Shown: positions 15,424 to 22,396 of the stretch, piece by piece
Layout of the letters: every line of letters begins with the position of its first letter
How positions within the stretch are numbered: position 1 is the first letter of the stretch
DNA from: Pseudomonas sp. ISL-84
Lineage (GTDB): Bacteria; Bacillota; Bacilli; Bacillales; Cytobacillaceae
Length of the DNA: 34,577 nucleotides
NCBI GenBank assembly: GCA_018613035.1
Contig: JAGGRA010000040.1
Location: 1-34,577 of the forward strand
Direction: 5' to 3'
Program-made: the position numbers and the translations under genes
The notes under the pieces: model-generated
Told to the model about the DNA's origin: nothing
What the model saw: the letters and a program-made list of their open reading frames with translations, nothing else
The model's database searches: none

Positions 15424-15852
15424 TTGAATAATTTTTCCAAGGAAGAAGAGCTCATTGCCCAGCGGCTGTTTGAGCTTAATAAACAGACCTTGCCGAAGTT
15501 TGAACGCTGCACAGGGATCAGCCAGTCACGGCTTGAGATTCTGCGCGAGCTTTTCGAAGCAGAGGAAATCACCCAGCGCGCGCTTCAAAAGAAGGTAAAT
15601 ATTGACCATGCAGCTGTTACCAGGCATCTTAAGCAGCTTGAAGAAAAAGGAATGGTCATCCGCCGAAAAAACCCTGAGGATAACCGCTTTACTTATGTCC
15701 GCCTGACCGAAGAGGGCAAGATGAAAATCGCTGCATACTGCGAAGAAAAGCAGCGTTTTATTGGCAATGTCCTAAAGGGATTTTCAAATGAAGAGCGTAC
15801 AACGCTTTTAGATATGCTTACACGCATTCAGGAGAATATAGAGAACATTTAA
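15424..15852 (+). CDS. MarR-family regulator, YdgJ-like
   Basis: The product has 142 residues from the TTG at 15424, placed 5 bases after GGTGGAGG; the longer in-frame TTG at 15343 coincides with the -35 box and cannot be the start. The winged helix occupies about residues 36-100: EILRELFEAEEITQRALQKK, the recognition helix AAVTRHLKQLEEKG, and a wing containing NPEDNRFTYVRLTEEG (D86, R88). Cysteines C29 and one in AAYCEEK could sense oxidants, but this is not shown. It is followed after 27 bases by the nitroreductase gene, matching B. subtilis ydgJ-ydgI order. Confidence 0.85.
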   Translation: MNNFSKEEELIAQRLFELNKQTLPKFERCTGISQSRLEILRELFEAEEITQRALQKKVNIDHAAVTRHLKQLEEKGMVIRRKNPEDNRFTYVRLTEEGKMKIAAYCEEKQRFIGNVLKGFSNEERTTLLDMLTRIQENIENI

Positions 15853-15879
15853 TGACACCACGAAAAGGGAGAGTTCATC

Positions 15880-16515
15880 ATGATTAAAACAGCCATAAAC
15901 GACTTTAAAGAAATTGTGACAGGACGCCGTTCCATCCGCAATTACGATCCTAACGTAAAAATCAGCAGAGAAGAAATGGCCGAAATCCTGGAGGAAGCCG
16001 CTTTAGCTCCTTCCTCCGTTAATCTGCAGCCATGGCGCTTTGTGGTTATTGATTCAAAAGAAGGCAAAGAAACATTAGCTCCGCTGGCAAAATTTAATCA
16101 AAGACAAGTCCAGACTTCTGCAGCGGTTATTGCCGTTTTTGTGGATATGAAAAGCGAAGCATTTATCGAAACGATTTATAATACAGCCGTGGATAAAGGC
16201 TACATGCCTGCGGAGGTAAGAGATCAGCAAGTTCCAGCCATCAAGGGTCTGGTAGAAGCCATGACATTTGAACAAAAGAAGGAAATGAACCTGATCGATG
16301 CCGGCCTCGTTTCCATGCAGCTGATGCTTGCGGCCCGTGCGCATGGCTTTGACACAAATCCAATCGGCGGCTATGAAAAAGACCGCATTGCGGAAGCCTT
16401 CGACCTGGATAAAGAACGCTACTACCCTGTTATGCTCATTTCAATCGGCAAAGCCGCTGACCAGGGATACAAATCCGTCCGCTTGCCTGTTGAGACGATC
16501 ACTGAATGGAAATAA
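15880..16515 (+). CDS. ydgI: NAD(P)H nitroreductase family flavoprotein, YdgI-like
   Basis: A 211-residue FMN-dependent nitroreductase. GRRSIRNYDPNVKISREEM near the start binds FMN phosphate. AALAPSSVNLQPWRFVVID follows, and the C-terminal IGGYEKDRIAEAF and ISIGKAADQGYKSVRLP complete the fold. I recall the B. subtilis YdgI sequence as closely similar along its full length. Likely role: reduction of quinones or nitro compounds under control of the upstream MarR regulator. A GGGAGAG site precedes the ATG. Gene order and short gaps support one operon with the next gene. Confidence 0.85.
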   Translation: MIKTAINDFKEIVTGRRSIRNYDPNVKISREEMAEILEEAALAPSSVNLQPWRFVVIDSKEGKETLAPLAKFNQRQVQTSAAVIAVFVDMKSEAFIETIYNTAVDKGYMPAEVRDQQVPAIKGLVEAMTFEQKKEMNLIDAGLVSMQLMLAARAHGFDTNPIGGYEKDRIAEAFDLDKERYYPVMLISIGKAADQGYKSVRLPVETITEWK

Positions 16516-16536
16516 ATCTAGAGGAGGACTTGAAAA

Positions 16537-16830
16537 ATGATTATTATTCATGCAGATTTTCAAATTCAGCCCGAACAGGAAAACGACTTCCTGGCTGAAA
16601 TCCGCCCGTTAATTGAAGCTTCAAGGGCAGAGGAAGGCAATATTTCTTATGACCTTTTAAAAGATGCAGAAAAAGCCGGATCCTACACGATGGTAGAATT
16701 GTGGAAGGACATGAATGCTGTGAAATTCCATAATCAAACGGAACACTTTACCGGATTCACCGGGAAGGCTCAGCAGTTTATGGCTGCTCCTCCGCAGGTA
16801 AAGCTATATAATGCGGATGCAGTAAAATAA
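16537..16830 (+). CDS. Putative quinol monooxygenase (ABM family)
   Basis: The product has 97 residues with the YgiN/YczJ-like ABM fold: MIIIHADFQIQPEQENDFL, EEGNISYDLLKD, YTMVELWKDMNAVKFHNQTEHF, and a C-terminal APPQVKLYNA. The H in HNQTEHF is the usual conserved position. It would act with the nitroreductase in quinone turnover, an inference from the operon. GAGGAGG precedes the ATG and a strong terminator follows. It is only distantly related to the ABM protein at 1451. Confidence 0.82.
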   Translation: MIIIHADFQIQPEQENDFLAEIRPLIEASRAEEGNISYDLLKDAEKAGSYTMVELWKDMNAVKFHNQTEHFTGFTGKAQQFMAAPPQVKLYNADAVK

Positions 16831-16843
16831 GGATCTATTATAA

Positions 16844-16872
16844 CAAAAACGCTTGGATTCCAAGCGTTTTTG
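16844..16872. terminator. Terminator of the MarR-nitroreductase operon
   Basis: CAAAAACGCTTGG and CCAAGCGTTTTTG form a perfect 13-bp stem around ATT. It probably serves both the plus-strand operon and the convergent chaB-like gene. Confidence 0.9.
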
Positions 16873-16937
16873 TGTTTTTACTTTATTTTATTTTCAACAG
16901 CAAAGGCAAACTCGGCCTTTCCTTGACTTACTTCCTG

Positions 16938-17141
16938 CTAGTCTTCCTTCTTCACCCATTCATCCTCTTCATTTTTCTCATACTTTTTCTTCACGGCACT
17001 CCAGGCAACCTTAAAGGCCGTTTCCTCCTCCTCATACTCCTCGCTTGCCGAGTTAAAGGCCTCCTTAAAAATTTCCTGTGCGTGATGCGGCAGATTGTCT
17101 TTAACAGATTCCGGCAGCTCGCTCAGTTGATCATATGGCAT
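16938..17141 (-). CDS. ChaB family protein
   Basis: The product has 67 residues, short and acidic. The family pattern LSELPESVKDNLPHHAQEIF, then AFNSASEEYEEEETAFKVAW and AVKKKYEK, matches ChaB, which was named from its link to the ChaA cation exchanger in Escherichia coli. No chaA is seen nearby, so the cation role is unproven here. GAGGAGG is well placed before the ATG. Monocistronic. Confidence 0.85.
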   Translation of the reverse strand: MPYDQLSELPESVKDNLPHHAQEIFKEAFNSASEEYEEEETAFKVAWSAVKKKYEKNEEDEWVKKED

Positions 17142-17243
17142 GAAGATTCCTCCTCTGCTTCTATTCTGTTAGGTATTTTTCCTGAAAAGGCTGTTTTCAA
17201 ACACTTTTCGCCCAAAGAGCAATCAGCCATTATTCCACAAAAA

Positions 17244-17273
17244 GACGCTTGGGATTTAAAAACCCCAAGCGTC
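17244..17273 (-). terminator. Intrinsic terminator
   Basis: GACGCTTGGG and CCCAAGCGTC pair perfectly around ATTTAAAAAC; TTTTTG follows on the minus strand. It serves the small minus-strand gene at 17362-17499. Confidence 0.8.
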
Positions 17274-17361
17274 TATATTCTTGGCTATTAAAAAAACTGC
17301 ACCAATAATCTCTACACACTGATTGCAATATTAAATGAATAAAGGGATTTCTAATCCTATT

Positions 17362-17499
17362 TTACTTTTTGTTTTCTTTATGATCATACGCAATCAGAAT
17401 GACCTCTTCTCCCTTTTCCTCGCTTAACTGTTTTTCCAGGTTATACACCTGCTTCAAATCTCCATCCGATAAATGTGCAAATTGATATTGCTTATCCAT
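17362..17499 (-). CDS. Small acidic protein of 45 residues
   Basis: The frame encodes MDKQYQFAHLSDGDLKQVYN followed by LEKQLSEEKGEEVILIAYDH and a basic KENKK tail. AAGGTGATG stands just before the ATG and a terminator follows downstream. The sequence is mainly helical and soluble. It looks like the conserved small Bacillus proteins of unknown function, but I cannot name a family. Confidence 0.7.
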   Translation of the reverse strand: MDKQYQFAHLSDGDLKQVYNLEKQLSEEKGEEVILIAYDHKENKK

Positions 17500-17680
17500 T
17501 TTCATCACCTTTTCAAAAAGTTTTCAGGATACATAAAGTATGTGTTTTCTAAGCATTTTTATACAAAAAAGCGATGTTTCGCAAAGCTGCCAAGTAAACA
17601 AAATGTAACTAGAATGTCACTGTATGCGTGTTGTTTGTCATGATCTTCTCAGTATAGACTGATTCTGAGGAGTGAAAAAA

Positions 17681-17995
17681 ATGAAAACAGTAGCTGCATC
17701 ACAATTAAACTTTAAGAAAAGGTTATCTATGATTGAACAAAGGTCACTAGAAGACACGGTTAAGAGATGGCTCAACGATCCAGAGGGAAAACGAACGGAC
17801 ATACTCCCCCTTCAGTACACGGAAGACGTGTTTGCAAAGTTAGAGAGCAAAAAAGAAAGTCAATTTACCATTTATACAAACGAATATTTTAGATATGTAA
17901 CCTTAACAGAAGATAACCAAATTATTATTGGCGTTTTAGACTCCAATCATTCCCTGCTGCATCGGGTATTAACTTTAGATCATCTTTTAGTATAG
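17681..17995 (+). CDS. Conserved hypothetical protein, 104 residues
   Basis: The ATG at 17681 follows GGAG at 8 bases; a GTG three codons earlier overlaps that site. Upstream TTGTTT and TATAGA with a 16-base gap is a plausible promoter. The protein is soluble: a basic N-terminus (LNFKKRLSMIEQRSLEDTVK) then beta-type sequence with QFTIYTNEYFRYVTLTEDNQ and IIIGVLDSNH. I do not recognise the family. The next gene starts 34 bases later and may be cotranscribed. Confidence 0.65.
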   Translation: MKTVAASQLNFKKRLSMIEQRSLEDTVKRWLNDPEGKRTDILPLQYTEDVFAKLESKKESQFTIYTNEYFRYVTLTEDNQIIIGVLDSNHSLLHRVLTLDHLLV

Positions 17996-18029
17996 TTTTT
18001 AAAGTTTTTATTGAAGCGGAGGACGAACG

Positions 18030-18233
18030 ATGACGAAGAAAACAGCGAGCATAGGGGATCGCATTTCTTTTCAAAGAAAAGAAATAACCATTGAAGGCGT
18101 TGTTGGCGCTGTAAGGGACAATAGTGTCATTGTTGAAATTTCAATGGAATCAAGCCAAAGGCTACATTATGATACAACCAAAACCGTCGTTAAACATTCT
18201 AATTATGCAGTATTACCATCCGGGACATCTTAA
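18030..18233 (+). CDS. DUF2187 family protein (YkvS-like)
   Basis: The product has 67 residues. The sequence IGDRISFQRKEITIEGVVGA and VRDNSVIVEIS, ending TVVKHSNYAVL, is characteristic of DUF2187, a small SH3-like beta barrel of unknown function. GGAGG lies 7 bases before the ATG. It is followed by a strong terminator. Confidence 0.85.
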   Translation: MTKKTASIGDRISFQRKEITIEGVVGAVRDNSVIVEISMESSQRLHYDTTKTVVKHSNYAVLPSGTS

Positions 18234-18310
18234 TACTTTTACTTACATACGGTCAACATGCCGCATTTTTGTTTATCTGCTAACGAAGAGATGAAATGAT
18301 GTACTTAAAC

Positions 18311-18344
18311 AAAAAACTCGCCATCACACTGTGGCGAGTTTTTT
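18311..18344. terminator. Strong bidirectional terminator
   Basis: AAAAAACTCGCCA and TGGCGAGTTTTTT form a perfect 13-bp stem with an 8-base loop. It separates the DUF2187 gene from the convergent small membrane protein gene. Confidence 0.9.
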
Positions 18345-18418
18345 GCAAAATAAATTACCGTCATTTTGGTACTAATATTTAGAAAAGGTCCTCAAAATAG
18401 CTGCGGACCCCCTACCTT

Positions 18419-18580
18419 TTAGATCCCCCAAATGGCAATGCTTATTACAGCCAGCACCAGGCTCAGCAGCAAGGACATGCCCCAATGCTTCTTATCGGTC
18501 ATCTTAAACAACACATTCATGACCGAGCTAATCGCAAGAAAAATAAAGAAAACAAACAAGAAAATCATTAACTCCATCAT
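18419..18580 (-). CDS. Small membrane protein, 53 residues
   Basis: The frame opens with a double ATG and encodes two hydrophobic helices, MIFLFVFFIFLAISSVMNVL and MSLLLSLVLAVISIAIW, joined by FKMTDKKHWG, then stops. The ribosome binding site (AGG...GGCT) is weak. A two-helix hairpin with a positively charged loop is a credible small protein, and the terminator at 18311 would end its transcript. Function unknown. Confidence 0.6.
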   Translation of the reverse strand: MMELMIFLFVFFIFLAISSVMNVLFKMTDKKHWGMSLLLSLVLAVISIAIWGI

Positions 18581-18649
18581 AGCCTAACCTGCTTTCCATC
18601 TCGTTTCACCAGAAAATAAGAAACGCTTCCCATCATCCCTTCGAGACCT

Positions 18650-19102
18650 CTAGCCGATCTTTTTAATAACCGCCATTTCCTTCCCAAAACGATCGCCATG
18701 ATCCTTAAAACCCAAACTTGCATATAGATGGTGCGCCCCCAGATTCTCCGGATTGTAGCCTACCACAATGTTCTTTACTTCAGGCAGTTTAGCCATTTCG
18801 GCAATCATAAGCTCTGTTGCCTTTTTGCCGATGCCCTTGCCTTGATATTCTTTATCTACCATGATTCTATAAATCCAGTAGCCATCCAATTCTTCCTGAA
18901 CGGTATTATACATCAGGAAGCCGACTGCTATATCTTCAAAATAGATTGCGTATGGTTTTAAAGTGGTTTCAAATTTACTCTGTGCAATGGAAACTGCATT
19001 TGGCTCCACATAGGCTTTTTGTTCCTCTGCAAGCTCCAGCAGGCAGCAGTCATACCAATTGTCTGCTGTTACTTCTTCTATTCTCACTTTATCTGTATTC
19101 AT
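18650..19102 (-). CDS. GNAT acetyltransferase, BltD/spermidine acetyltransferase-like
   Basis: A 150-residue GNAT enzyme that would transfer acetyl from acetyl-CoA to an amine. Conserved elements are VRIEEVTADNWYDCCLLEL, the motif A region YRIMVDKEYQGKGIGKKATE (QGKGIG acetyl-CoA loop), and the C-terminal GYNPENLGAHHLYASLGF. This resembles the BltD/PaiA-like subgroup that acetylates polyamines, but the substrate is inferred. AGGGG precedes the ATG. Single gene. Confidence 0.83.
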   Translation of the reverse strand: MNTDKVRIEEVTADNWYDCCLLELAEEQKAYVEPNAVSIAQSKFETTLKPYAIYFEDIAVGFLMYNTVQEELDGYWIYRIMVDKEYQGKGIGKKATELMIAEMAKLPEVKNIVVGYNPENLGAHHLYASLGFKDHGDRFGKEMAVIKKIG

Positions 19103-19487
19103 ACCTATTTCCCCTTTTCAATTTTTAGGGAAACGCAGTGATTTAGTTAGGCGTTCTCCCCTTCTTTTTATCCACAATACCTAAAGTTTTATTTAGCATA
19201 TTGAACGCCCCCTTTTACTAAATTATCAGAAATAACAAGCCCCAGTTATTATACTATAATATTCCATTTACTGCGCACCAGGGATTTGAGTTATTTTTTA
19301 TTGGAAAGGCCATATATAATATATTGATTCTTAAAAATTCAAAGGTTTTGCAATCCGCTTCCTTCTGTCGGACGCCTGTTTGCCTGTATGGCTGACAACG
19401 TAAATAGCATCTGCACTGCACTTATTTCCCTTTTCCCAATATGTGCAGTTATTTACTTCACAAAGAATGTCTATCACCTTCATTTTT
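19103..19487. other. Non-coding gap with possible dispersed repeat
   Basis: No convincing gene. Around 19340-19420 the minus strand reads CAGCCATACAGGCAAACAGG then CGTCCGACAGAAGGAAGCGG, a sequence I recall from short 'hypothetical' frames scattered in Bacillus genomes; it may be another dispersed repeat. Complementary GGCGTTC (about 19146) and GAACGCC (about 19203) flank an AT-rich stretch. Confidence 0.3.
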
Positions 19488-20000
19488 CTATTTCCACTCT
19501 TCCTTCAAAATGGCATAATAATATTCATCCCACCACTCATCGCCATTAGGAATGCACTTTCTGAAAAAACCTTCACGTCTCATGCCAATTTTCTCCATAA
19601 CACGATAGGAAGGCGGGTTCTCCGGCTGGCAGGTAGCGATAACACGATGAAGGCACAACTCCTGAAATCCATACTTCAACACAGCATAAGCAGCCTCGGT
19701 GGCATAGCCTTTATGATAAAACTTCGGATTAAACACCCATCCAATTTCGTATGTATGATCGCCAAAATATTTATGAAAAGAAATATGGCCAATCAGGTCG
19801 TTTCCATCCTTTAACCGGACAGCGAAATGCTTAGCCCCGTCTCCACTATTCTTATCCACAAACTCTTTTGCAGCTTCCTCTGAGAAAGTGCCTTCTGGAA
19901 TATATTTCATTACTGCGGCATTTGACGTATATTCATAAACGGCCTGCCAGTCTTCTGATTGGAATTTTCGTATTTTCAATCTCTCTGTTTTTAGATCCAT
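19488..20000 (-). CDS. GNAT acetyltransferase, RimJ/RimL-like
   Basis: A 170-residue enzyme: MDLKTERLKIRKFQSEDW at the start, then IGHISFHKYFGDHTYEIGWV, the acetyl-CoA loop NPKFYHKGYATEAAYAVL, and CQPENPPSYRVMEKIGMRREGFF with a C-terminal EWWDEYYYAIL. This order is typical of RimJ/RimL-like enzymes acting on N-termini or small amines. The substrate is unknown. The ribosome binding site is modest (AGAAGAG). Single gene. Confidence 0.85.
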   Translation of the reverse strand: MDLKTERLKIRKFQSEDWQAVYEYTSNAAVMKYIPEGTFSEEAAKEFVDKNSGDGAKHFAVRLKDGNDLIGHISFHKYFGDHTYEIGWVFNPKFYHKGYATEAAYAVLKYGFQELCLHRVIATCQPENPPSYRVMEKIGMRREGFFRKCIPNGDEWWDEYYYAILKEEWK

Positions 20001-20079
20001 TTTGCTCTTCTACCCCTATCAACATTTATAAGCTAATTTTTCGTTAACTTAGCATGTAATTCCTTTAAAAAAACTGAAC

Positions 20080-20158
20080 GCACATAAATTTTTTTATCCG
20101 CACAGAAAATGGGGGCTATCCGCACAGAAAAATATTATGCACATAAACCCTTTCATCC
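20080..20158. repeat. Short interspersed tandem array of GCACA units
   Basis: GCACATAAA (20080), ATCCGCACAGAAAA (about 20097-20109), the same block again (20119-20131), GCACATAAACCC (20139) and a final ATCCGGCATG. Spacing between GCACA elements is 20, 22 and 17 bases. The remainder of 20001-20243 shows no gene. Confidence 0.6.
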
Positions 20159-20194
20159 GGCATGCAAGTAGAACCTTCCTGATTTCTAAGAAAA

Positions 20195-20230
20195 TCCCGC
20201 CCTCATATGCAAAAAATGCGAAGAGCGGGA
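20195..20230 (-). terminator. Terminator of the 20244 gene
   Basis: TCCCGC and GCGGGA form the base of the stem with an inner GCAT/ATGC element; TTTTC follows on the minus strand. Confidence 0.65.
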
Positions 20231-20243
20231 TAAATCCATGATC

Positions 20244-20555
20244 TTAATTCAATTTTTCATCCATCTCATCCAGTCCAAGCATTTCACAAGGGACACTTTC
20301 TTTAAGCTCATCCAGCTGACTGACAGCCAGTTTATACAGCTTTTCATCCTCATATTCCTCCTGGAAAAACAGACAGTTACCCGCTGCTTTCACCAGAACC
20401 TGGACCTTCATCTTTAAGGCCGATCCCGCAACGCTGTCTTCGTCCCCAAGCGACATGCCCGCTGGATTCGATTCTGATTCCGAAATATACACCTGCGCCC
20501 CGCCGATTTCTCTTGCAAAATCAGTTACTTCAGATAGAGAGTCTGCATGCTTCAC
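20244..20555 (-). CDS. Conserved hypothetical protein, 103 residues
   Basis: The GTG at 20555 is chosen because GAGAGGTGG stands 4-5 bases upstream. The protein is acidic and soluble, with EIGGAQVYISESESNPAGMS then KMKVQVLVKAAGNCLFFQEE and a helical tail. It lies 13 bases downstream of the broken membrane protein gene, so the two were probably one operon; the coupling may matter for its expression now. I do not recognise the family. Confidence 0.6.
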   Translation of the reverse strand: MKHADSLSEVTDFAREIGGAQVYISESESNPAGMSLGDEDSVAGSALKMKVQVLVKAAGNCLFFQEEYEDEKLYKLAVSQLDELKESVPCEMLGLDEMDEKLN

Positions 20556-20568
20556 GTTACCACCTCTC

Positions 20569-20849
20569 TTATCCTTTACCTCCAATTCGCCAGAGTTCAA
20601 ACCCCTGCACAATGAAAAGTAAGGCAGCTGCAGTTAAAAGAAGGATAAAAATGTTTTTATAAAGCCAGCAGAAAATAATAACCCCAAATGAAGGAGAAGC
20701 CCGCCCAGCAGCATAAATCCAAGTGTAAAGATAAAACGCGGTGTTCAAAAATCCTTCATGGCTGATTTTCTGTCCTCTGGCTTCATTCTCAAAAAGCCAG
20801 CAGCCACAGCCGCTGCTGGGATCCCCCACATAAAATAAAAAAAGGACAA
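20569..20849 (-). pseudogene. Disrupted small membrane protein
   Basis: The frame begins near TTG 20849 or ATG 20831 with YFMWGIPAAAVAAGFLRMKP, then EDRKSAMKDF, and meets TGA at 20745-20747. The same frame continues with a good hydrophobic segment, TPRFIFTLGFMLLGGLLLHL, and stops at 20634. The neighbouring frame then carries ILLLTAAALLFIVQGFELWR to a stop at 20569. One nonsense codon (an AGA to TGA change would explain it) and one frameshift near 20640 would restore a roughly 90-residue two-helix protein. Inactive in this copy unless the stop is bypassed. Confidence 0.7.
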
Positions 20850-20864
20850 TCGTTCAGTGTCCCT

Positions 20865-21129
20865 ATCACTCCCGCCTTCCCTCAAAATAAACCGGCGGCT
20901 GACTTTTCTGCAGAATAGGATTGCATCATAATGCTTTTGCGGATAGATGGCGAATGGCAATTGCCCCATCACATCAATGCCATGGCTGCTATCCCCCAGC
21001 AAAACAATCCTTTTGTCTTTGATATATGGATCCATACAGGAAAAATCCTGGGCATCCTTTACTTCGCTGCTCTTGCGATTGATTTGTTCAATCCAGGCAG
21101 ACCTCGTTGTTTTCCGCAATGGCATTCAT
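20865..21129 (-). pseudogene. Remnant of an erythromycin esterase-like gene
   Basis: After a GGGGAGG site an ATG at 21129 starts MNAIAENNEV, which shifts frame into WIEQINRKSSEVKDAQDF then KDKRIVLLGDSSHG, the N-terminal part of the erythromycin esterase domain (usual KRIV.LGE..HG). The sequence then jumps to GQLPFAIYPQKHYDAILFC, which resembles the family's C-terminal YD.LIFI block. Several hundred residues of a roughly 400-residue protein are missing and the catalytic HG is followed by the break. A double lesion, frameshift plus internal deletion, makes this a dead gene. Confidence 0.7.
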
Positions 21130-21155
21130 CAGGCCTCCCCTCCCAATTGAACACG

Positions 21156-21341
21156 TTATTTTTGCCGATTCTCTGATCCTTTAACAAGACGAAAAACAAA
21201 ATAATACACACCACTCAGCCCTGCAATTCCTAGTAAGGTAAGAAAGGGAAGTGAGTCTGAAAATAAGATCCCAGCTGCAAATAAGACAAAACAAAAAATA
21301 ATGCCGAAGATCGTTAATAAAGAATGCCGTTTTTTCTTCAA
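21156..21341 (-). CDS. Small membrane protein, 61 residues
   Basis: The TTG at 21341 is taken as start because AAGGGGGG lies 6 bases upstream. After a basic start (LKKKRHS) it has two membrane helices, IFGIIFCFVLFAAGILF and FLTLLGIAGLSGVYYFVFRL. The gap to the preceding membrane protein gene is 17 bases, so they form an operon. No family recognised. Confidence 0.6.
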   Translation of the reverse strand: MKKKRHSLLTIFGIIFCFVLFAAGILFSDSLPFLTLLGIAGLSGVYYFVFRLVKGSENRQK

Positions 21342-21358
21342 GCGCTTCCCCCCTTTTG

Positions 21359-21682
21359 CTATTTCTGCTCTCTGCTCCTGATGTTTAACAGATAAATTCC
21401 CCACCACACAAGCAAATAGAAAAAACCAATTAACATATAAATGGCCCAGATTGAACCCTGCTGCAGCTGAGCAGCCATATATTCCATCTCGTTCAGATCC
21501 TTATCTCTCCCTATACTATTGATCAGACCAACGACAGGAACGGTTAGTGTAGAAATAACAGCGATAATAGACAGTCTGATCATTCTCTTCCTCATTACAC
21601 TGTGAATCGACGTTCCGAAGGTTAGGATCAAAAATAGATAATAAATGATCCAAAACCAGCTGGGCAGAGTCTCCCCATACAT
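21359..21682 (-). CDS. Membrane protein with three helices, 107 residues
   Basis: Three hydrophobic segments, about residues 9-28 (WFWIIYYLFLILTFGTSIHS), 35-53 and 78-99 (IWAIYMLIGFFYLLVWWGIY), are separated by charged loops. GAGGTGAGAGG precedes the ATG. It heads a two-gene operon with the 61-residue protein. I cannot assign a function. Confidence 0.65.
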   Translation of the reverse strand: MYGETLPSWFWIIYYLFLILTFGTSIHSVMRKRMIRLSIIAVISTLTVPVVGLINSIGRDKDLNEMEYMAAQLQQGSIWAIYMLIGFFYLLVWWGIYLLNIRSREQK

Positions 21683-21737
21683 CCTCTCACCTCATTCAAT
21701 CTCCTCATTCGGCCAGCCTGTGCTGGAAAAGATTTAA

Positions 21738-21779
21738 AAAGGCTATCTCGAACTCCCAAAATGGGATTAGATAGCCTTT
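21738..21779 (-). terminator. Strong terminator behind the permease fragment
   Basis: AAAGGCTATCT and AGATAGCCTTT pair, with inner CCC/GGG. Flanking A- and T-runs make it work on either strand. It still stands directly downstream of the broken permease, as expected for the original operon end. Confidence 0.85.
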
Positions 21780-21787
21780 CAGTACAA

Positions 21788-22078
21788 TTACTCATAACAC
21801 AGCGATTCAATCGGACTCGGCCTTGACACTTTATTAGCCGGCAATAGACCGAAGATGATCCCAATCGCCATGGAGAAGAACAGGGCTCCTGCCACGACCT
21901 GCCATGAAATCAGCGATGGCCAGCCTGCAAAGAATGAAATCAGGGACGCTGATCCTCATCCCAGCAGTATTCCCAGCACGCCGCCAATTAGTGTCAGCGT
22001 CACGGATTCAATTAAAAACTGCCCCATGATTTGGCCCCTGGTCGCTCCAAGCACTTTTCGGACCAAACTTCCTTATTT
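21788..22078 (-). pseudogene. 3' fragment of MacB/FtsX-type ABC permease
   Basis: The minus strand encodes RKVLGATRGQIMGQFLIESV then TLTLIGGVLGILLG, a TGA at 21956-21958, then GSASLISFFAGWPSLISWQV and GIIFGLLPANKVSRPSPIES to the stop at 21788. This is the last third of a MacB-like permease: RKALGATR, a final membrane pair and the terminal PA.KA...PIEALRYE block. The N-terminus, the ATPase gene and any adaptor are absent. The in-frame stop and the truncation show decay. Confidence 0.8.
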
Positions 22079-22130
22079 GTTTTATACGGAATACATTTGA
22101 GGAAGGTTTCAATTTTTACCAAAATAAAAA

Positions 22131-22148
22131 GAGCAGCTGTAACTGCTC
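22131..22148 (-). terminator. Intrinsic terminator
   Basis: GAGCAG and CTGCTC around a 6-base loop; the minus strand continues with TTTTTATTTT. It ends the ABC exporter operon or its last small gene. Confidence 0.75.
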
Positions 22149-22155
22149 CATTTTT

Positions 22156-22317
22156 CTATCGCTCTTTCATTTTCCCTATTAACCACTTCGTTCCCTCAGC
22201 AAGCACACCCCCTACTATGATGGCGTAAAAGGTGCTCCGGTCGATAACTTTCGCTCCTGTCAGTGCAACTAATCCAATGATAAAGAAGATTCTCCAATAC
22301 AAGAGGCCTTTTCCCAT
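22156..22317 (-). CDS. Small membrane protein, 53 residues
   Basis: The ATG at 22317 follows AAGGAGGGGGAG closely. The protein MGKGLLYWRIFFIIGLVALT then GAKVIDRSTFYAIIVGGVLA has two hydrophobic helices and a basic tail (KWLIGKMKER). It lies 80 bases downstream of the last ABC permease gene, so it may belong to that operon. Function unknown. Confidence 0.65.
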   Translation of the reverse strand: MGKGLLYWRIFFIIGLVALTGAKVIDRSTFYAIIVGGVLAEGTKWLIGKMKER

Positions 22318-22396
22318 CTCCCCCTCCTTAGCTGCCGATCTCCTGCTCTTATATACGGAGCAAACTGCAAATAGTTTCAAGGAAGAATCTAAAAAC

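Noticed and set aside
20080..20158. CRISPR array
   Set aside because: Units are about 14 bases with irregular 17-22 base spacing, no unique spacers and no cas genes in the window.
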